Part shown: piece after piece, positions 49,165-59,260 of the stretch | How positions within the stretch are numbered: position 1 is the stretch's first letter | How the letters are laid out: each line of letters begins with the position of its first letter | NCBI GenBank assembly: GCA_020832445.1 | Contig: JAFIEO010000022.1 | Span: 84,483-148,482 of the forward strand | Direction of reading: 5' to 3' | DNA: 64,000 nt | From: Paracoccaceae bacterium | GTDB taxonomy: Bacteria; Pseudomonadota; Alphaproteobacteria; Rhodobacterales; Rhodobacteraceae | Program-made: the position numbers and the translations under genes | Notes under the pieces: generated by a model | The model's input: the letters and a program-made list of their open reading frames with translations, nothing else | The model's database searches: none | Told to the model about the DNA's origin: nothing

Positions 49165-50201
49165 GCGTCTTCTCCTTGTTGTGTATGCTCGTGCCGGGAA
49201 GCACCGGTTTGTCCGGCATCATTATACAGGTGACAGGCCACGAAATGGCCTGACTCAAGTTCTCGGAATTCAGGGTCGATTTCACGACAGATATCCATGA
49301 CCTTCGGGCAGCGGTTGCAGAAATTGCACCCCTGTGGCGGGTTCGCAGGCGACGGGACATCGCCTTTCAGGATAATGCGTTCCACGCGCTCTTCGCTTGC
49401 GGGGTCGGGATCGGGAACCGCCGACAGCAACGCTTGCGTATAGGGGTGCAGCGGTTCGGCATACAGGGCGTCGCGCGGGGCCAGTTCGATGAACTTGCCC
49501 AGATACATCACGGCCACGCGGTCTGCGATATGACGCACCATCGACAGATCATGGCTGATGAACATATAGGTCAGGCCAAGCCTGTCCTGCAATTCTTCCA
49601 GCAGGTTCACGACCTGCGCCTGAATAGACACATCCAGCGCGGCAATGGGTTCGTCACAGATGATGAATTTCGGATTCAGCGCAAGTGCCCGCGCAATCCC
49701 GATACGCTGGCGTTGCCCCCCCGAGAAGGAATGCGGATACCGGTTGACGAAATTCCGGTTCAGCCCGACAGCATCCATCAACTCATAAATGCGCTCCAGT
49801 TTGCGGGCCTTGGACCAGTCCGTGTGTTCGTCCATCGGCTCGCCGATAATGCCTGCAACCGTCATGCGCGGGTTCAGACTGGCTTGCGGATCCTGAAACA
49901 CCATTTGCATGGTGGGCCGGAGTTTGCGCAGCGCGGACTGGCTTTTGCTGCCGATCTCGACCCCGTCAATCTTGATGCTGCCATCAGTGATGTCATACAG
50001 CCGCAAAACGGCCCGCCCACAGGTGGATTTGCCGCAACCGGATTCGCCGACGATGCCCAGTGTTTCGCCTTCGAAAATGTCGAAACTGACATCATCCACG
50101 GCTTTCACATCGCCGACATGCCGCCGCAAAACGCCTGCATGAATGGGAAAATACATCTTGAGGTTGCGCACCTCTACAAGCTTGCGGCGCGGCTTTGTCA
50201 T
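49161..50201 (-). CDS. Peptide ABC transporter ATP-binding protein (DppF-like)
   Basis: GESGCGKST, FSGGQRQRIGIARAL, C-term 'PANPPQGCNFCNRCPKVMDIC'. Confidence 0.93.
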   Translation of the reverse strand: MTKPRRKLVEVRNLKMYFPIHAGVLRRHVGDVKAVDDVSFDIFEGETLGIVGESGCGKSTCGRAVLRLYDITDGSIKIDGVEIGSKSQSALRKLRPTMQMVFQDPQASLNPRMTVAGIIGEPMDEHTDWSKARKLERIYELMDAVGLNRNFVNRYPHSFSGGQRQRIGIARALALNPKFIICDEPIAALDVSIQAQVVNLLEELQDRLGLTYMFISHDLSMVRHIADRVAVMYLGKFIELAPRDALYAEPLHPYTQALLSAVPDPDPASEERVERIILKGDVPSPANPPQGCNFCNRCPKVMDICREIDPEFRELESGHFVACHLYNDAGQTGASRHEHTQQGEDA

Positions 50202-51196
50202 CGCGGCGCTCCTGTCTGGTAATCCCAGAAACACGCGGCGTCATGCCCGGGTGCCACATCGTAGCGGGCCGGGTTTTCACGGCCGCAGCGGTCAAATGCC
50301 TTCGGGCAGCGCGCACGGAACGGGCAGGCTATGGGGTGTTGCGACAAAATCGGTGGCTGGCCCTCGATCACATTCAGCTTGGGGGCGCGCGCGCCGCGCA
50401 CCGACGGCACAGTGGTCATCAAAGCACGCGTGTAGGGATGGGCGGGATTGGCAAACACCTCGCGCACGGGACCATATTCGACGACCTGCCCGCCATACAT
50501 GACCATCACCCGGTCCGCGATGCCCGCAATTACCCCCAGATCATGCGTGATCCAGATGATCGCCATACCCAGCTTCTGGCGCAATTCCTTGACCAGTTCC
50601 AGAATCTGCGCCTGAATGGTGACATCCAGCGCGGTGGTCGGTTCATCCGCAATCAGCACCTTGGGGTCACAAGCCAGCGCAATAGCGATCATGACGCGCT
50701 GGCGCATACCCCCCGAAAACTGATGCGGAAAATCCTTCAGCCTGCGCCGTGCATCGGGAATTCCGACCAGATCCAGCAATTCAATCGCGCGCGCCTGCGC
50801 TTCAGATTTGTTCATCCCCATATGACGGCGCAGCGGCTCCATAATCTGGAAACCGACTGTAAATACGGGGTTAAGGCTGGTCATCGGGTCTTGAAACACA
50901 AACCCGATATCGCGCCCGCGCAGATTTTGCAGGCTGCGCTGGCTTAGCTTCAGCAGGTCTTGCCCGCCAAACATCACAGAACCGGCCTGAACCTCGGCGG
51001 GTGGGGTGGGCAGCAGGCCGATCAGCGACATCATGGTAACTGATTTGCCAGATCCCGATTCCCCGACAACGCCAAGCAATTCGCCCGCTTGCAGGTTGAA
51101 ACTTACCGAATTCACGGCGTGAAGATTTCCGGACCTTGTATTGAACAAGGTTTTCAGGCCTTGCACTTGCAAGACTGGTTCGCTGGTTTCCAGCAT
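50198..51196 (-). CDS. Peptide ABC transporter ATP-binding protein (DppD-like)
   Basis: [25 protein letters not shown]-term '[15 protein letters not shown]'; ATG at 51196. Confidence 0.93.
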   Translation of the reverse strand: MLETSEPVLQVQGLKTLFNTRSGNLHAVNSVSFNLQAGELLGVVGESGSGKSVTMMSLIGLLPTPPAEVQAGSVMFGGQDLLKLSQRSLQNLRGRDIGFVFQDPMTSLNPVFTVGFQIMEPLRRHMGMNKSEAQARAIELLDLVGIPDARRRLKDFPHQFSGGMRQRVMIAIALACDPKVLIADEPTTALDVTIQAQILELVKELRQKLGMAIIWITHDLGVIAGIADRVMVMYGGQVVEYGPVREVFANPAHPYTRALMTTVPSVRGARAPKLNVIEGQPPILSQHPIACPFRARCPKAFDRCGRENPARYDVAPGHDAACFWDYQTGAPR

Positions 51197-51604
51197 GATC
51201 CCCCCTGTGGGATTGCGGTATTTAGTGGCATTTGTTGCATGCCTTGCGGGAGAGTTTGGTTGAATTTCTGTTAGCGGGCAACAAAAAACTCTCGCCCCAT
51301 TGCAAGGCAAGCTGCTTTGCGTGGCAAAATATCCGCGTTGCCACATAGCTGATCACAGTCTGATCGTTCCGCATGGAATTTATGCGCGGTCTGTCCGCGC
51401 TTGGGTGCCCTTTCGCAAATCACATTAATGCAGGGCAGATACCAAACGATGTGCGCTGTCGAATGCTGCAATACGGGCCAGACGTTCCGCCCCCGGTGGA
51501 AAATGCCGTGACAGGACCGGATCGGGTAGCGGCAGGTGGCAGGTCGGGCTGGCATTGGCCAGCCTGCGCCCCGAAAATCCGTCGGCCAGGCCACCGGAAT
51601 CGGA

Positions 51605-51634
51605 TCAGACATTCAGACATTCAGACATTCAGAC
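51605..51634. repeat. Short tandem repeat (TCAGACAT)x3 plus partial copy
   Basis: TCAGACATTCAGACATTCAGACATTCAGAC read directly. Confidence 0.95.
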
Positions 51635-51670
51635 GCGGCTTTCAGGTTGCAGTTTTTGGCACAATATGAT

Positions 51671-51685
51671 TGTTATAATATAACA
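51671..51685. promoter_or_regulatory. Putative Zur operator TGTTATAATATAACA upstream of hisI
   Basis: Perfect 7-1-7 palindrome matching the proteobacterial Zur core TGTTATANTATAACA; ends 19 bp before the hisI start. Confidence 0.82.
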
Positions 51686-51704
51686 TACAGCATAAGAGCC
51701 TGAC

Positions 51705-52178
51705 ATGCCACATCGCCACTTTCATCCCCGAACCTCTGTGCAAGAGGTTGAAGAAGGGTTCAGACTTGCCCCGAAATTTGGCGCCGACGGTCTGATCCCC
51801 TGCATCACAACTGACGCAAGCAGCGGAGAGGTGCTGATGCTGGGCTGGATGAACAGTGACGCCTTGCGTTTGACGCTGGACACAGGGCACGCGCATTATT
51901 TCAGCCGCGCGCGGCACGCACTCTGGCGCAAGGGGGCGACATCAGGACTGGTTCAGCGCGTGATAGAGGCACGGGTGGACGATGATCAGGATGCGATATG
52001 GTTGCGGGTAGAGGTGGCCGGCGCCGGTGCGTCCTGCCATGTCGGTTACCGGTCTTGCTTCTATCGCGCGATTCCCTTGGGCGATGCGGCAGATGCCAGT
52101 CTGCACTTTACCGAAAACACAAAAAGCTTCGATCCGGTCGCAGCCTATGGTGATGCGCCGAATCCGACACAGTTATGA
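51705..52178 (+). CDS. hisI: Phosphoribosyl-AMP cyclohydrolase paralogue (HisI2-like)
   Basis: 'LMLGWMNSDALRLTLDTGHAHYFSRARHALWRKGATSGLVQRVIEARVDDDQDAIWLRVEVAGAGASCHVGYRSCFYR'; usual DCDGD motif is DDDQD here. Confidence 0.9.
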   Translation: MPHRHFHPRTSVQEVEEGFRLAPKFGADGLIPCITTDASSGEVLMLGWMNSDALRLTLDTGHAHYFSRARHALWRKGATSGLVQRVIEARVDDDQDAIWLRVEVAGAGASCHVGYRSCFYRAIPLGDAADASLHFTENTKSFDPVAAYGDAPNPTQL

Positions 52179-52435
52179 ACTTTGCTGCCGATCTTTGCGA
52201 CAGGGCTTCCACGCTCTGGCATATTCAGCGGGTCAGGTATCTGGTACGCACGCATGCGCAAATCGGACCGAACGCGCTGATCACAGTGGCCCAGTTTGAC
52301 TGCCCCGATCCTGCATGCCCCGGCCCTAAAACACAGATCACGATTCTTGGATTCGACCTGATGCGTCGGTCGTTGCTCATTCATTTGCCCGTCGCAGACA
52401 TCATGGCTGAAGATCTGGACGCTGCGATCAAGTGA
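52175..52435 (+). CDS. Hypothetical protein, translationally coupled to hisI
   Basis: 86 aa ORF; ATGA overlap with hisI stop; conserved-looking 'QFDCPDPACPGPKTQITILGFDL'. Confidence 0.65.
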   Translation: MNFAADLCDRASTLWHIQRVRYLVRTHAQIGPNALITVAQFDCPDPACPGPKTQITILGFDLMRRSLLIHLPVADIMAEDLDAAIK

Positions 52436-52518
52436 ATTAAGCCCGGCAGCCTTCAGCCCTGCCAATGTCGGCGTGACCGAACAGACCGGATGCCTGCGCA
52501 ACGCTCGGTCTTCTGATC

Positions 52519-53211
52519 CTATAGCGGATCTGCCGCGCGCAACCGGGCAAGGTAGTCGCGCAGCAGGGCAACGCGCCTTGGCCGGAAGCTGCGACCGCCA
52601 TCTGCGACGGCGGCAATCCTGTCGCCGCGGAACATGCGGAAATCTTCGCGCAGGCAGCACCAGGCCAGAAGGGTCAGACAGCGTTCTGTATACATTACGG
52701 CCAGCGGCAGAACCGTTCGTGTGGTCCGGGTGCCTTGCTTGTCGGCATAATCGACCCGAAGTGCGCGCTCGTCGAAACAGGCGGCGCGTATCTTGCCCAT
52801 ATCGACCGGCGACCTGATCCGGGCATCGGGCCGGTAGACCTGCGATACCGCGTGAAACAAGTGTCGGGCCCGCCCTTCGGGCAGGGTCGCGCCGATCTTG
52901 GCCAGGACGGACTCTGCCGCGCGCGCCATCGCCGCATCCCCCATGGCGCGAACTTCGGCCAACCCCAAAGCCAGCGCTTCCATCTCGTCGCGGTTCAGCA
53001 TCTGGGGGGGCAGCGCCACGTCTTCGATAAGCTGGTAGCCGTAGCCACGTTCGCCCTCGATCCGCGCGCCAGCGGCCCGCAGGCTGTCGATATCGCGGTA
53101 GAGTGAGCGGACAGAGACGCCGGTTTCCTCGGCCAGCCGCGCCGCTGTAATTGGCGGCGGTATCTGGCGCATGGCTTGCAGCAAGCGAAAGAGGCGGTCG
53201 GATCGTGCCAT
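52519..53211 (-). CDS. YafY-family HTH/WYL-domain transcriptional regulator
   Basis: 'RSDRLFRLLQAMRQIPPPITAARLAEETGVSVRSLYRDIDSLRAAGARIEGERGYGYQL' and WYL-like C-term. Confidence 0.92.
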   Translation of the reverse strand: MARSDRLFRLLQAMRQIPPPITAARLAEETGVSVRSLYRDIDSLRAAGARIEGERGYGYQLIEDVALPPQMLNRDEMEALALGLAEVRAMGDAAMARAAESVLAKIGATLPEGRARHLFHAVSQVYRPDARIRSPVDMGKIRAACFDERALRVDYADKQGTRTTRTVLPLAVMYTERCLTLLAWCCLREDFRMFRGDRIAAVADGGRSFRPRRVALLRDYLARLRAADPL

Positions 53212-53278
53212 TTTATAACTGCCGGAAATTGTCAGTAGGGGTGTCTTACAGAGTTCTCAGTGAAGACTCAAAAGGACA

Positions 53279-53695
53279 ATGACCATGCTCAACTTTTCTG
53301 ACATCAGCTGGATCGGCATCATCGCGGCAAGCATCGCCTCTTTCGTGCTGGGGGGCCTTTGGTTCGCCTTATTATTTGGCCGCACCTATTCTGCGGCCCT
53401 TGGGCGTAAGCATGACCCGAATGCCAAACCCGCGCGGTTGATGATCATTGGCCCCGCTGTCTGGAGCCTGATCACCGCTTTCGCCACAGCCGTTCTGATG
53501 TCCAGCCTTGGGATCGACTCGCTGACCGGCGCAATCGGGCTGGGCCTGTTCCTCGGCATCGGTTTTCTTGCGGCCACCACGATCAACACCGGGATCAACC
53601 CGAACATCCCGCATCCCATGCTTTATGGAGCAGTCAGCGGTTCTTATCATCTGGCGGCGGGCATGGTTATTGCGGTCGTTCTGTCCTTATTCTAG
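53279..53695 (+). CDS. DUF1761-family membrane protein
   Basis: 138 aa; 'SWIGIIAASIASFVLGGLWFALLFGRTYSAALG...PHPMLYGAVSGSYHLAAGMVIAVVL'. Confidence 0.8.
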   Translation: MTMLNFSDISWIGIIAASIASFVLGGLWFALLFGRTYSAALGRKHDPNAKPARLMIIGPAVWSLITAFATAVLMSSLGIDSLTGAIGLGLFLGIGFLAATTINTGINPNIPHPMLYGAVSGSYHLAAGMVIAVVLSLF

Positions 53696-53769
53696 GCACA
53701 GTGGATGGCCGATCTGCAGGAAGGCGCGTTGCCTGTGCCCTAGCCGACCCATCCGCCGCTTTGGCCAGA

Positions 53770-54663
53770 TCAGCAGGCTTTTCCAATATCCGCGTCGGGG
53801 TGCCAGTCGCGTTCGCCCCCCACGATTTTGATCAGGGCCACTACGGTCGCATTGCGCGGCTTTGGCCCTGTGCGGATGACGAAGGCAAGGTCGGGCGGGG
53901 GTGGGAAATAGTCCGTAAGCACCTCGAATCCGGCCTCGATATGCCTGCCGTTCAGCAGGGTAACGCCCAATCCGGCGCGGATGGCCGATTTCATGCCGGC
54001 AATGCTCGCGCATTCCATGACAATACGGAACCCCGCCGCAGGTTGCTGCGCATGGTGCAGAACCCAATCGCGGTAGTAGCAGTCGTTATCAAAAGCCAGC
54101 AGCGGAACAGGCCGCGCCATATCGAGTATAAGATCGGGTGATTTGACCCAGTGCAGGCTGTCCTCAATCAGCGTCACGTCGTCCGGTTGGCGGTCATTTG
54201 CGAACACCTGAAAGACCCCTGCATCCAGCTCCCCGCGGGTCAGACGTTGCGCGATCACCCGGCTTTGCGCGACGCTGATCTGAACCGAGACGGCAGGGTA
54301 AAGACGGGTGAAACGCCCGAGCACGCGGGACACCCCGCCGCTTGTCATATCCTCGGTCACGCCCAGCCTTATCCGCCCGCTCAGGGGTTCCGTGCTCAGC
54401 GCATGAAGGGCCTCGTCATGAAGGGCGAGGATGCGCCGCGCATAACTCAGAAGCTTCGCGCCCTCTTGCGTGAAGCGGGGGCGGCCCGCCCGGCGGTCCA
54501 GCAGCGCACAGCCAAGCGTGTCTTCCAGCCGCTTGATCTTGTGCGAGATTGCCGATTGCGAGAGCGCAAGCACAGCGGCGGCGCGGGAAACGCCGCCGTG
54601 GTCATGGATCGCGCAAAGGGCCGTGAGTGCCCCGATTTCCAGCTTTGTCATGCGCGATGACAT
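53770..54663 (-). CDS. LysR-family transcriptional regulator
   Basis: 'LGALTALCAIHDHGGVSRAAAVLALSQSAISHKIKRLEDTLGCALLDR' type HTH. Confidence 0.92.
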   Translation of the reverse strand: MSSRMTKLEIGALTALCAIHDHGGVSRAAAVLALSQSAISHKIKRLEDTLGCALLDRRAGRPRFTQEGAKLLSYARRILALHDEALHALSTEPLSGRIRLGVTEDMTSGGVSRVLGRFTRLYPAVSVQISVAQSRVIAQRLTRGELDAGVFQVFANDRQPDDVTLIEDSLHWVKSPDLILDMARPVPLLAFDNDCYYRDWVLHHAQQPAAGFRIVMECASIAGMKSAIRAGLGVTLLNGRHIEAGFEVLTDYFPPPPDLAFVIRTGPKPRNATVVALIKIVGGERDWHPDADIGKAC

Positions 54664-54757
54664 GACATATTTAGATCGTTTTTGTCAAACAGTGCATTTT
54701 ACATCATGACACAGGCGGTACATTTTGGGTGTGAATGCACAACACGGAGAGTGCCCC

Positions 54758-55624
54758 ATGAACCCGCTTATCACAGACCAGATCATTGTGAACGGCCACC
54801 GCATCGCCTGTGGCACCCAAGGGAACGGCGCGCCGGTCGTCTTTCTTCATGGCACACCGTCGTCGTCGCTGATCTGGCGTAACATTGCCCCGCGCATTGC
54901 ACAGCAAGGGTACCGCGCGCATGTCTTCGATCTTCTGGGCTTTGGCCTGTCGGAACGTCCGCATGATCCGCTGGTCGATACATCGATGTCCGCACAGGTT
55001 GAGATCCTTAAAGCAATCCTGGATCACTGGAGCCTTAAGCGGTTTCATCTGGTGGCGCATGACATCGGCGGCGGCATCGCGCAGCGGTTCGGTGTTTTCC
55101 ACCCCGAACGCCTGATATCCCTGACGATGATTGATGTCGTCAGTTATGACAGCTATCCGTCACCGCGCACCCGAAAGCAGATGGCGCAGGGCCTTGAAGT
55201 GCTGGCGAAAGCGCCGGATGACACCCACCGGCGCCATTTCCGCGACTGGCTGCTAAGTGCGGTCTATCACAAGCAGAACTTCGCCAACGGCCCGCTGGAG
55301 ACCTATCTTGACTATATCTCGGGGTGGATCGGGCAGCCCAGCCTTTTTCAGCATCAGGTCCGGCATTACGATCCAATACACACCAAGGAGGTTGCCGACC
55401 GGCTGCCCGAGTTGGGGCAACTGCCGGTGCAACTGATCTGGGGCGCGAATGATGACTGGCAGGTGATTGACTGGGCGCACAAACTTCATAACGCCATCCC
55501 CCGATCGCGGCTGACGGTGCTGGAAGAGTGCGGGCATTTCTCGCCGGAAGACCAGCCAGAACGGATTGCCGCACTCGTCCTTGACCATGTTAAGGTCGCC
55601 CGACAGAGGGCTGCCCCCATGTAA
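54758..55624 (+). CDS. Alpha/beta hydrolase
   Basis: 'GAPVVFLHGTPSSSLIWRNIAPRIAQQGYRAHVFDLLGFGLSERP', 'LVAHDIGGGIAQRFG', catalytic His 'EECGHFSPEDQPERIA'. Confidence 0.92.
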   Translation: MNPLITDQIIVNGHRIACGTQGNGAPVVFLHGTPSSSLIWRNIAPRIAQQGYRAHVFDLLGFGLSERPHDPLVDTSMSAQVEILKAILDHWSLKRFHLVAHDIGGGIAQRFGVFHPERLISLTMIDVVSYDSYPSPRTRKQMAQGLEVLAKAPDDTHRRHFRDWLLSAVYHKQNFANGPLETYLDYISGWIGQPSLFQHQVRHYDPIHTKEVADRLPELGQLPVQLIWGANDDWQVIDWAHKLHNAIPRSRLTVLEECGHFSPEDQPERIAALVLDHVKVARQRAAPM

Positions 55625-55646
55625 CGGACGGGGGCGCAGCCATGGC

Positions 55647-56051
55647 TTAGTTGGCCGCTGTCGGTATGCGGGCAATCACCTTGATCTCAAAATCGAACCC
55701 GGCCAGCCAAGTGACCCCCACCGCCGTCCAGTTCGGATAGGGTGCTGCGGGAAAGGTTTCGGCCTTCACGTCCATGATGGTCGAAAACTGCGCTTCTGGA
55801 TTGGTGTGGAACGTCGTGACATCGACAATGTCATCCAGGGTGCATCCCGCAGCCTTTAGAACGGAATGCAGATTGTCAAAGGCACGTTGCACCTGAGCGC
55901 GAAAATCCGGCTCTGGCGTGCCATCATCGCGGCTGCCGACCTGACCAGAAATGAACACCAGATCGCCCGCCTGAACAGCTGCCGAATAGCCATGCTGTTC
56001 ATAAAGGGCGTGGCGGTTTGCAGGGAAGATGGTTTTATTGTGCAGGGGCAT
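55647..56051 (-). CDS. RidA/YjgF-family protein
   Basis: 'GDLVFISGQVGSRDDGTPEPDFRAQVQRAFDNLHSVLKAAGCTLDDIVDVTTFH'. Confidence 0.92.
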   Translation of the reverse strand: MPLHNKTIFPANRHALYEQHGYSAAVQAGDLVFISGQVGSRDDGTPEPDFRAQVQRAFDNLHSVLKAAGCTLDDIVDVTTFHTNPEAQFSTIMDVKAETFPAAPYPNWTAVGVTWLAGFDFEIKVIARIPTAAN

Positions 56052-56095
56052 CTGTCGGCTTTCTGTTGTGCTCTGGTGAAAAGGCGCTAATTTAT

Positions 56096-56157
56096 ATACG
56101 CCATGTATGTTAATTAATCGCATACGCGACGTATGTCAACTAAGATACACCGCGTAT
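56096..56157. promoter_or_regulatory. Three ATAC-N5-GTAT operator-like repeats in the ridA/tetR divergent promoter region
   Basis: ATACGCCATGTAT (56096-56108), ATACGCGACGTAT (56122-56134), ATACACCGCGTAT (56145-56157). Confidence 0.8.
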
Positions 56158-56173
56158 CTTAAAGGGAGTACCA

Positions 56174-56776
56174 ATGCCTGCCAAAACACGCGCTGCAATG
56201 ATGCAGGAAACCCGCGCCAAGCTGCTCGCAGCCGCGCGCAAAGCCTTTGCAGAGAAAGGTTTCGCTGGTGCCTATATGGACGATTTCACCGCCGAGGCCG
56301 GGCTGACGCGCGGCGCGCTGTACCACAATTTCGGTGACAAGCGCGGATTGTTCGCGGCGGTGGTCGATGAGATTGATTCCGCGATGGCTGCACAGGCGCA
56401 AGAGGCAGGGAAACGTGCAGGCGGCGGCTGGCGCGGATTGCTTGCCGAAGGCGCCGCCTATATCGAAATGGCCCTCAGGCCAGAGGTTCAGCGGATTGTC
56501 CTGCTGGACGGCCCTTCAGTGCTTGGCGATCCGTCGCAATGGCCAAGCCAGAACAGATGCCTTCAGGCGACCATCGCCACCCTGAACGACCTTGCCGCGC
56601 AGGGCGCGATCAAGCCTGTGGATATCGAGGCTTTGGCCCGGCTTCTGAATGGTGTAGCCCTGAATGCGGCGCTTTGGGTCGCGGCGAGCGACGATCCCAA
56701 GGCCACACTTCGCAAGGCCATCGCCGCGTTCGAATGCCTTGCGTCAGGTGTGGTTGCGCAAAAGGACGCTACCTGA
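56174..56776 (+). CDS. TetR-family transcriptional regulator
   Basis: 'RAKLLAAARKAFAEKGFAGAYMDDFTAEAGLTRGALYHNFGDKRGLFAAVVDEID'. Confidence 0.94.
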   Translation: MPAKTRAAMMQETRAKLLAAARKAFAEKGFAGAYMDDFTAEAGLTRGALYHNFGDKRGLFAAVVDEIDSAMAAQAQEAGKRAGGGWRGLLAEGAAYIEMALRPEVQRIVLLDGPSVLGDPSQWPSQNRCLQATIATLNDLAAQGAIKPVDIEALARLLNGVALNAALWVAASDDPKATLRKAIAAFECLASGVVAQKDAT

Positions 56777-57283
56777 GCGCCCTTCGCGGTATTGTTAGCT
56801 CGCGCCTCTGAGGTCAGTCTGCGTCAGGCCTATTCTTGGTTATAGCTGAATGACCGCTTCGGCGTTGTCTGGCGGTGAAACCGTGCCTGTAGCGAATAGT
56901 TGCTTTCCACTGGTTTTGCGGAAAAACGCCTGCCCGCGATCGCAGAAACAGGCAAACTTGGTGAAGCCCAACGCCTTTGCGGTCAGGCTTATCGCATTGG
57001 CTGCGGTGCAGGAACGATCTTGGCCAGTTTCCGGAGGTTCTGGCCGGTTGCCAGGAGGGGGACACCGTCATTTGCGCTGCATGGATCACGCAGTCGGAAC
57101 CACCCCAGAAGAGGCTGAAGAGAACTTCTATGCACAGCGCAACATGGTCGCGTGAAGCGAAGCTATGGCCGACTGTTCGCATCCTCAAGCTGCTTCAACT
57201 ACATGGTCATACGATGCCGTGAATCCCTGAATCCCACATAAAGCCGTTTGGCAAGGTTTATGCAGAGGGCCGTGACAACATTG

Positions 57284-59254
57284 TCACTTTTCATCGAACT
57301 GCCATCTGCCATCCCAGTCCCCACCGGGATCTTGGTTTGCAAAATTTTCAGTCCGGGTCAGCATAACCTGTGCGTATTGCGCCGCGCGCGGCACGTCGCG
57401 TGAAATTTGCTCCCAAAGTGCCGTGGCACTTGCCCAGTTGCGGCTGGAATACGCTGCATACGCACTTGACTGACGCGACAGAAAATCGACCCTGGCGTCA
57501 TTTGACAAATCCGAACATGGTGTAAAAATATCAACGGGTGTTGCGCGCCCTTTAACTGAAACCCTGTCCATTCGCACCAACTGTTCTGCATTGACCTCGC
57601 GCGCTGTATCTTCACCGATCAGAATACGCAGGCCATAGTACTTGGTCCTTGCTTCCAGCCGGGCCGCCAGATTTACCGGGTCCCCGATGGCCGTATAATC
57701 AAAACGTTCGCTGGTCCCCATATTTCCCACGACGCAGGTGCCAGAATTGATACCGACACCACAGGCGACCCGCAATTCTGACAGCCCGGCAGTCCGGCGT
57801 TCGTCAATGATCGTTTCAGACAGGCGGTCGATCTCGGTCACGATCTGAACTGCGGCGTTGATAGCCTTTTGCGCATGGTCGTCGATATCAAGCGGGGCGT
57901 TCCATATGCCCATGACACAATCACCAATAAACTTGTCAATGGTGCCGTCATGCTCAAGAATCGCATCGGCGATGGGCGTCAAAAGGCGGTTGACCAGTGT
58001 TGTCAGGCCTTCGGGGTCATCCTTCATCGCTTCCGAAATCGCGGTGAACCCGCGCAGGTCGCAAAACATCACGGTGATGTGGCGTTTTTCACCACCCAGT
58101 TTCAGCGAACTCGGGTCTTGCGCCAACCGCTCTACAAGGGCGGGTGCAAGGTAGCGACCAAACGCGGCCGTCACTGTGGCACGCAAGCGACGTTCTTGCG
58201 CATAGTCCCGCAGGGTTTGTCCCATCCCCCCCAGAACGGCCCCGACAACCCATGTGGCGGGTGGAATCCAGTTGCCTGCCGTCAGTGCCGCAGCCGAGGC
58301 CATGACCGGCGCAAGTGCCGCCACGACGGTAATCCCCAACGCCAGCGCCACCGCGCGACCAGACACTGCCAGCGCCGTGACGAATGCAATCACGCCCGCC
58401 ACAAGCAGGACCAGCCAGTCGCCCATAGGCGTGATCCAGCGCCCCTCGCGTAGTGTGTCCAGTGCATTTGCATGCACCTCAATGCCCGGCATCATGCCAA
58501 AGCCACGAGATGTCCACGGGGTGCGGAAATGATCCGGCACGCCGCTGTCAAGTTCGGTGACCGCCCGCAACGCGTAGCCAACGATGACATCCGCCCCCTC
58601 GAAAAAGCCGGGCGGCAGCAAGTGCTGCGCATCGACCGCCTGATAATAAGAGACTCGCGGGTAGCTTCCTGGCGGGCCTGCCCAAGCGATCCGCGTGCCA
58701 TCAGGCGCTGCGTCACGCTGTGCAATCTCGGGGGTGAAACCACCCTGTGCAGGCATCCGGCGCATTCCACCATCAAAATCTATGGGCATTGAGATGGACC
58801 CGGTCCTTGCACCAAAGGCGACAAGTTCCGGCAAGGGCAGCACTTCGATCCGCATACGACCCTGCGGTGTTTCAACGACTTCCACGTCGCGGGCCAGAAC
58901 CACATCCGGCCCCGCGGCCGCGATAAATGCTCCGTCATCGGCCAGATCACCGGGATCGGCAAACAGGATGTCAAAAGCGATGGAACTGGCCCCCGCCGCG
59001 CGCAGGCTTTCGACAAGCGCGCCATGCACCGCGCGTGGCCAAGGCCATGGACCAAATTCAGCAAGTGATGGCTCATCTATAGCGACAAGGATCGCGCCGG
59101 GCGCTTCGGGCGGGGGCACCAGTCGGGTAACCATCTGGTCAAAGATCGCCTCATCAGCGCCCTTCAGAACGCCAAACCCGGCCACTATCAACGTCAGGGC
59201 GGCTGCAACAAGCGGCACCCCCTTGAACAACATGGTCTGGTTCCACCCCATCAC
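57284..59254 (-). CDS. CHASE2-domain adenylate/guanylate cyclase
   Basis: 656 aa; CHASE2 'GAILVAIDEPSLAEFGPWPWPRAVHGALVESLRAAGASSIAFDILFADP', TM segments, class III cyclase 'ITVMFCDLRGFTAISEAM...ACGVGINSGTCVVGNMGTSERFDYTAIGDPVNLAARLE'. Confidence 0.94.
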   Translation of the reverse strand: MMGWNQTMLFKGVPLVAAALTLIVAGFGVLKGADEAIFDQMVTRLVPPPEAPGAILVAIDEPSLAEFGPWPWPRAVHGALVESLRAAGASSIAFDILFADPGDLADDGAFIAAAGPDVVLARDVEVVETPQGRMRIEVLPLPELVAFGARTGSISMPIDFDGGMRRMPAQGGFTPEIAQRDAAPDGTRIAWAGPPGSYPRVSYYQAVDAQHLLPPGFFEGADVIVGYALRAVTELDSGVPDHFRTPWTSRGFGMMPGIEVHANALDTLREGRWITPMGDWLVLLVAGVIAFVTALAVSGRAVALALGITVVAALAPVMASAAALTAGNWIPPATWVVGAVLGGMGQTLRDYAQERRLRATVTAAFGRYLAPALVERLAQDPSSLKLGGEKRHITVMFCDLRGFTAISEAMKDDPEGLTTLVNRLLTPIADAILEHDGTIDKFIGDCVMGIWNAPLDIDDHAQKAINAAVQIVTEIDRLSETIIDERRTAGLSELRVACGVGINSGTCVVGNMGTSERFDYTAIGDPVNLAARLEARTKYYGLRILIGEDTAREVNAEQLVRMDRVSVKGRATPVDIFTPCSDLSNDARVDFLSRQSSAYAAYSSRNWASATALWEQISRDVPRAAQYAQVMLTRTENFANQDPGGDWDGRWQFDEK

Positions 59255-59260
59255 GCCGGA

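Noticed and set aside
56814-57222. Several overlapping ORFs between tetR and the cyclase
   Set aside because: No recognisable family and conflicting frames; possibly a decayed transposase but I cannot name it
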